NCBI GenBank assembly: GCA_027532825.1
Contig: JAPZTL010000010.1
Span: 110,525 to 174,524 of the forward strand
Direction: 5' to 3'
Length of the DNA stretch: 64,000 nucleotides
Source: Silanimonas sp021297925
Lineage (GTDB): Bacteria > Pseudomonadota > Gammaproteobacteria > Xanthomonadales > Xanthomonadaceae
Of this stretch, positions 61,546 to 64,000 are shown piece after piece. The translations under genes and the position numbers were made by a program. Below the pieces are notes generated by a model. The model made no database searches, was not told the origin of the DNA, and saw nothing but the letters and a program-made list of their open reading frames with translations. The number at the start of each line of letters is the position of its first letter. Position 1 is the first letter of the stretch.

Positions 61546-62256
61546 ATGGACAGCGCGCACCCCGATTTCATCGAAGTCTACGAGGGCCTGATCGACCCGA
61601 CCTGGTGCGCAGCGCTCTGCCGCCGCTTCGACGCGGCCAACCACGTCGACGGCCGCGTGGGCGGCGGCGTGTTCCCCGACATGAAGAAGAGCCGGGACTT
61701 CGAGATCACCGGCCGCGCCGATTGGAACGACGTCAGCGCCACGCTGATGGGCGCGGTGCTGAAAGCGCTGATGGCCTACCTGCGGACCTACCCGCACACG
61801 ATCGTCGCGCCGCTGATGCTCGAGCACCGCCCCGCCGATGGCGGCCCGGCGCGCCGCCTCGGCGCCGACGACCTCGCGGCCATGGACGACGGCCCCTTGC
61901 TCGGCCTGGTGCAGCAGCTGCTGCGCCCGGGCAGCATCAACCTGCAGCGCTACACCGCCGGCGAAGGGGGTTACCCCTACTGGCATTGCGAGCTGTACCC
62001 GCGCGATGCGAATGCGGAAACGCTGCACCGCACCCTCCTGTGGACGATCTACCTCAACGACGGCTTCGGCGAGGGCGAGACGGAGTTCCTGTACCAGCGC
62101 CGCAAGGTGGTGCCGAAGACCGGCAGCGTGCTGATCGCACCCACCGCGTTCACCCACACCCACCGCGGCAACCGGCCGGTGGGCGGCGACAAGTACATCG
62201 CGACAAGCTGGATCCTGTTCAACCGCGCGGAAGCCATCTTCGGCCGCGCGGGATGA
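61546..62256 (+). CDS. 2-oxoglutarate/Fe(II)-dependent oxygenase
   Basis: A 236-residue double-stranded-beta-helix protein. The iron site is H147-x-E149 in YWHCELYP, with the distal His at H204 or H206 in THTHRGNRP and the 2OG-binding basic residue near Arg207 or Lys217. The middle contains TLLWTIYLNDGFGEGETEF, as in prolyl-hydroxylase-like members. HxE in place of the usual HxD occurs in some branches of this superfamily. Substrate unknown. It follows fbp by 3 bases and overlaps a fragment of an EamA transporter by ATGA, though that overlap may be an accident of a deletion. Confidence 0.78.
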   Translation: MDSAHPDFIEVYEGLIDPTWCAALCRRFDAANHVDGRVGGGVFPDMKKSRDFEITGRADWNDVSATLMGAVLKALMAYLRTYPHTIVAPLMLEHRPADGGPARRLGADDLAAMDDGPLLGLVQQLLRPGSINLQRYTAGEGGYPYWHCELYPRDANAETLHRTLLWTIYLNDGFGEGETEFLYQRRKVVPKTGSVLIAPTAFTHTHRGNRPVGGDKYIATSWILFNRAEAIFGRAG

Positions 62257-62490
62257 GCGCCGGCGAGCGGCCGGGCCTCGCCGCCACCTCGGGCCTGACA
62301 GCGGCGCTCATCGGCGTGCTCGTGCTGCTGCCGGGCGCCACCGCTCCGCCCGTCCTGCCTGCGCTGCTGATGCTCGGCGCCGGAGTAGCGTGGGGGCTCT
62401 ACAGCCTGGGCGGCCGCGGGTCCACCGACCCGGTGGCCGACACCGCCGGGCAGTTCCTCAAGGCCGTGCCGATCACCGCGCCCCGAAGCT
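62253..62490 (+). pseudogene. EamA/DMT-family transporter fragment
   Basis: The readable part is about 80 residues: AATSGLTAALIGVLVLLPG, PPVLPALLMLGAGVAWGLYS and ADTAGQFLKAVPI, the middle of EamA-type drug/metabolite transporters. Both ends are missing: about 100 residues before it and the second half after it. The left end fuses to the oxygenase stop (ATGA), and the right end runs into an IS3-type inverted repeat near 62495. It is a gene remnant cut by an insertion and probably by a deletion on the left side. Confidence 0.65.
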
Positions 62491-62494
62491 GCCG

Positions 62495-62800
62495 TGAATC
62501 GCCCCGGGTTTGATGGACACCTCCACGCCGTACATTACGGCATTCACGGAGGTGGTTATGGGTGGCAAGAAGTACACGACCGCGTTCAAGGTTGAAGCGG
62601 CCAAACAGGTGCTCGATCACGGGCGCCCGGTTCGCGAAGTGGCCTCATGACTTGGGGTCAGCATCGACTCGCTATATGCGTGGGTTCGCGAGCAGCGCAA
62701 AGCGCCGGCGGTGCGACAGGCCGACTCGGCGTTGGCGGCAGAGAACCGTCGCCTGCAGGCTGAGCTGAAGCGCGTCACCGAGGAGCGCGACATCCTAAAA
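62495..62800 (+). mobile_element. IS3-family element remnant
   Basis: It starts with TGAATCGCCCCGGGTTT, the end type of IS3-family elements (IS3 inverted repeats often begin TGA-x-CGCCCCGGG), and holds orfA. The right side is lost where the ISL3-type element starts near 62800; no orfB is seen within the window. It could continue beyond the ISL3 element outside the window. Confidence 0.7.
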
Positions 62801-62812
62801 ATTCTCTTTTGA
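62558..62812 (+). pseudogene. IS3-family OrfA transposase, with internal stop and truncated 3' end
   Basis: The ATG at 62558 has GGAGG upstream. It reads MGGKKYTTAFKVEAAKQVL and then REVAS, followed by TGA at 62648-62650 where the family has an Arg codon (CGA to TGA change). The frame then continues LGVSIDSLYAWVREQ, a helix-turn-helix, and a leucine-zipper-like AENRRLQAELKRVTEERDIL, and ends by running into foreign sequence at about 62800. Thus it is inactivated twice. OrfA binds the element ends and joins OrfB by programmed frameshift in intact copies. Confidence 0.85.
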
Positions 62813-64000
62813 AATCCGAGTGGGTTATTCGGCGTGGGGGTTGATGCGGCGGAAGTCGAGCTTCCCGGCGATCAGGAACAGCACGGTGCGCATGGTTTCG
62901 AATCGGCCGTACCCACGCGCCTTGCGCTTGGCGGCCTGAAACAGGCCATTGAGCGCTTCAAAGAATCCGTTGGTTCTCCGGGTCTGGGTCCAGGCGACGA
63001 TGCCGTCGAAGTGGCGGCGGATCATCCGCGCGACATCCTTCATCGGCTCGACCTTGGAGCGCATGACGTTGCTGCACCACTGGCGCAGAAGGCTCGAAAC
63101 GATGTTGATCTGCTTGCGCTCGAGGATCTCGCGAAGGTGCTCCCGGTAGAGCCAGGCACGCGCGGTGCGCTTCGTCGTGGCCTTGGCGATCAGTGCATCG
63201 AGATCGCCGCGCTGCGCCGCATTGAGCCGATCACGGTCTTTCAGCAGCGACCAGCGCAGCCCCTTGAGCGCAGGATCCGTGCGCTGCTCCTGACGCCGCA
63301 CCCTGTCCAAGGCCGCCGAGGCTTGCGCGATGACGTGGAACTTGTCGAAGGTGATGCGCGCCGCCGGCAGGTGCTCGGTAACGCCGCGGATGTAGGCCGG
63401 CGACATGTCGATGCTGACCGACTCGACCTGCTCGGGAACGGCTTGATGGGCGCGCAGATGATCGGCCAGGATACCGAGCGTGTCGCTGCCACGGCCCGGG
63501 GCAACGAACACGACGGAGCGCCGGTCCGCATCGGCAGCCAAGGTCAGGTACTGATGGCCGCGTTGGCACGAGGTCTCGTCGATCGCCAGCGCCTTCACCG
63601 CGGACAGGTCGAGCGCTTCCGCCGCCAAGTCGACATAGCGCGAGCAGATCGCATGCACGCGATGCCAGGACTCGCCCACCAGCCGGGCGACGGCAGCGAA
63701 CGGCATCTGCCGGCTCAGCGTCAGCACGAGTGCCTCGAACAGCAAAGTAAACCCGGACAGCTTGCCCGCCCAATCAGGCTCGACCAGGGCCACACGCCCG
63801 TCGGGCAGCTTCAGGTGCGGCACGCGCACTTCCAGATAGCAGTCGTGCTGGAAGAAGTTCAGGTGCCGGTAGCGCTTGGTCTGCGTGTCATGCACTGGAT
63901 GCTCGCCGGGCACGTCGGGATGCGCGAACCGACTGCCGGCGACGAAATCGATGCCAATCGTCAACCGCCTGCTGGCGGCATCGAACTCCGTCCCCCTCAC
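62801..64000 (-). mobile_element. ISL3-family insertion sequence (right part)
   Basis: The transposase gene on the minus strand ends at 62825, and the element's end lies in 62801-62824, beside the broken IS3 orfA. The other end is beyond the window, so target-site duplication cannot be checked. Sequence from 62800 leftward is IS3, so this element inserted into the older IS3 element. Confidence 0.8.
62825..64000 (-). CDS. ISL3-family transposase (5' end outside window)
   Basis: At least 391 residues of a DDE_Tnp_ISL3 transposase. It shows the metal-binding Asp in LAIDETSCQRGHQYLTL (D of IDE), a second Asp in VESVSIDMSPAYIRG, the helical region DKFHVIAQASAALDRVRR and the Glu region in RRTNGFFEALNGLFQAAKRKARGY (NGFFEALN). 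The end is FRRINPHAE. No frame break is seen, so it may be active. The GTG at 64000 is at the window edge, and the true start is probably further upstream. Confidence 0.9.
   Translation of the reverse strand: MRGTEFDAASRRLTIGIDFVAGSRFAHPDVPGEHPVHDTQTKRYRHLNFFQHDCYLEVRVPHLKLPDGRVALVEPDWAGKLSGFTLLFEALVLTLSRQMPFAAVARLVGESWHRVHAICSRYVDLAAEALDLSAVKALAIDETSCQRGHQYLTLAADADRRSVVFVAPGRGSDTLGILADHLRAHQAVPEQVESVSIDMSPAYIRGVTEHLPAARITFDKFHVIAQASAALDRVRRQEQRTDPALKGLRWSLLKDRDRLNAAQRGDLDALIAKATTKRTARAWLYREHLREILERKQINIVSSLLRQWCSNVMRSKVEPMKDVARMIRRHFDGIVAWTQTRRTNGFFEALNGLFQAAKRKARGYGRFETMRTVLFLIAGKLDFRRINPHAE

Overview
The window is 64 kb of chromosomal DNA with very high G+C, from a Gram-negative bacterium. 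The gene content suggests a gammaproteobacterium near the Xanthomonadales (Lysobacteraceae-type): paired rpmB-rpmG, E. coli-type QueF, ZapE, oligopeptidase A, a cytochrome c5-family protein, a LAB_N lipid-A-type protein, an RND pump with outer-membrane channel and a large TonB-dependent receptor. The taxonomy is inferred from family content only. Genes are dense, many overlap by 1-8 bases, and GTG and TTG starts are common.

Layout. 1-2.3 kb: end of a GT2 glycosyltransferase, a LAB_N membrane protein, an orphan ParA ATPase and the ribosomal genes rpmB-rpmG with a clear terminator. 2.3-9.6 kb: two sensor histidine kinases with related catalytic cores, converging on a REC-GGDEF-EAL response regulator whose GGDEF half looks dead and whose EAL half looks intact. 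9.7-19.2 kb: acetyl-CoA synthetase, a membrane LytTR regulator divergent from an outer-membrane barrel gene with a direct-repeat operator candidate between them, an ABC exporter (adaptor, permease, ATPase), a sugar dehydrogenase and an aldehyde dehydrogenase. 19.2-26.4 kb: an HExxH membrane protein, a PHB-depolymerase-like esterase fused to a beta-propeller-like tail, oligopeptidase A, a GT9 glycosyltransferase and a frameshifted threonine aldolase.

26.4-34.0 kb is the most coherent accessory locus. It holds a secreted cyanophycinase-type S51 peptidase divergent from a TonB-dependent receptor, a YfcC-type permease and an isoaspartyl-dipeptidase homologue. Together these look like a route to cut cyanophycin or other beta-aspartyl peptides outside the cytoplasm, import the products and split them. 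The receptor is preceded by a 23-codon ORF with tandem Trp codons and four hairpins, a possible attenuation-type leader. The dipeptidase lacks the first metal-binding histidine.

34-50 kb: a Pro/Trp-rich lipoprotein, two chemoreceptors next to two tandem paralogous secreted proteins, an LCAT-type lipase lipoprotein, queF, a polytopic GT-C-like protein, gtrA, zapE, an alpha/beta hydrolase, an ExeM/NucH-type nuclease and a cytochrome c5. 50-56.7 kb: a complete RND operon (tetR, adaptor, pump, outer-membrane factor) with a promoter-overlapping palindrome and probably a leaderless tetR mRNA. 56.8-62.3 kb: EF-hand protein, Crp/Fnr regulator, sterol-desaturase-family protein, YchJ, a DUF4010/MgtC membrane protein, fructose-1,6-bisphosphatase and a 2OG-Fe(II) oxygenase. 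62.25-64 kb: a truncated EamA transporter, an IS3-type orfA remnant with an internal stop, and an ISL3-type transposase that interrupts it and runs off the window.

No rRNA, tRNA or CRISPR array was recognised by eye.
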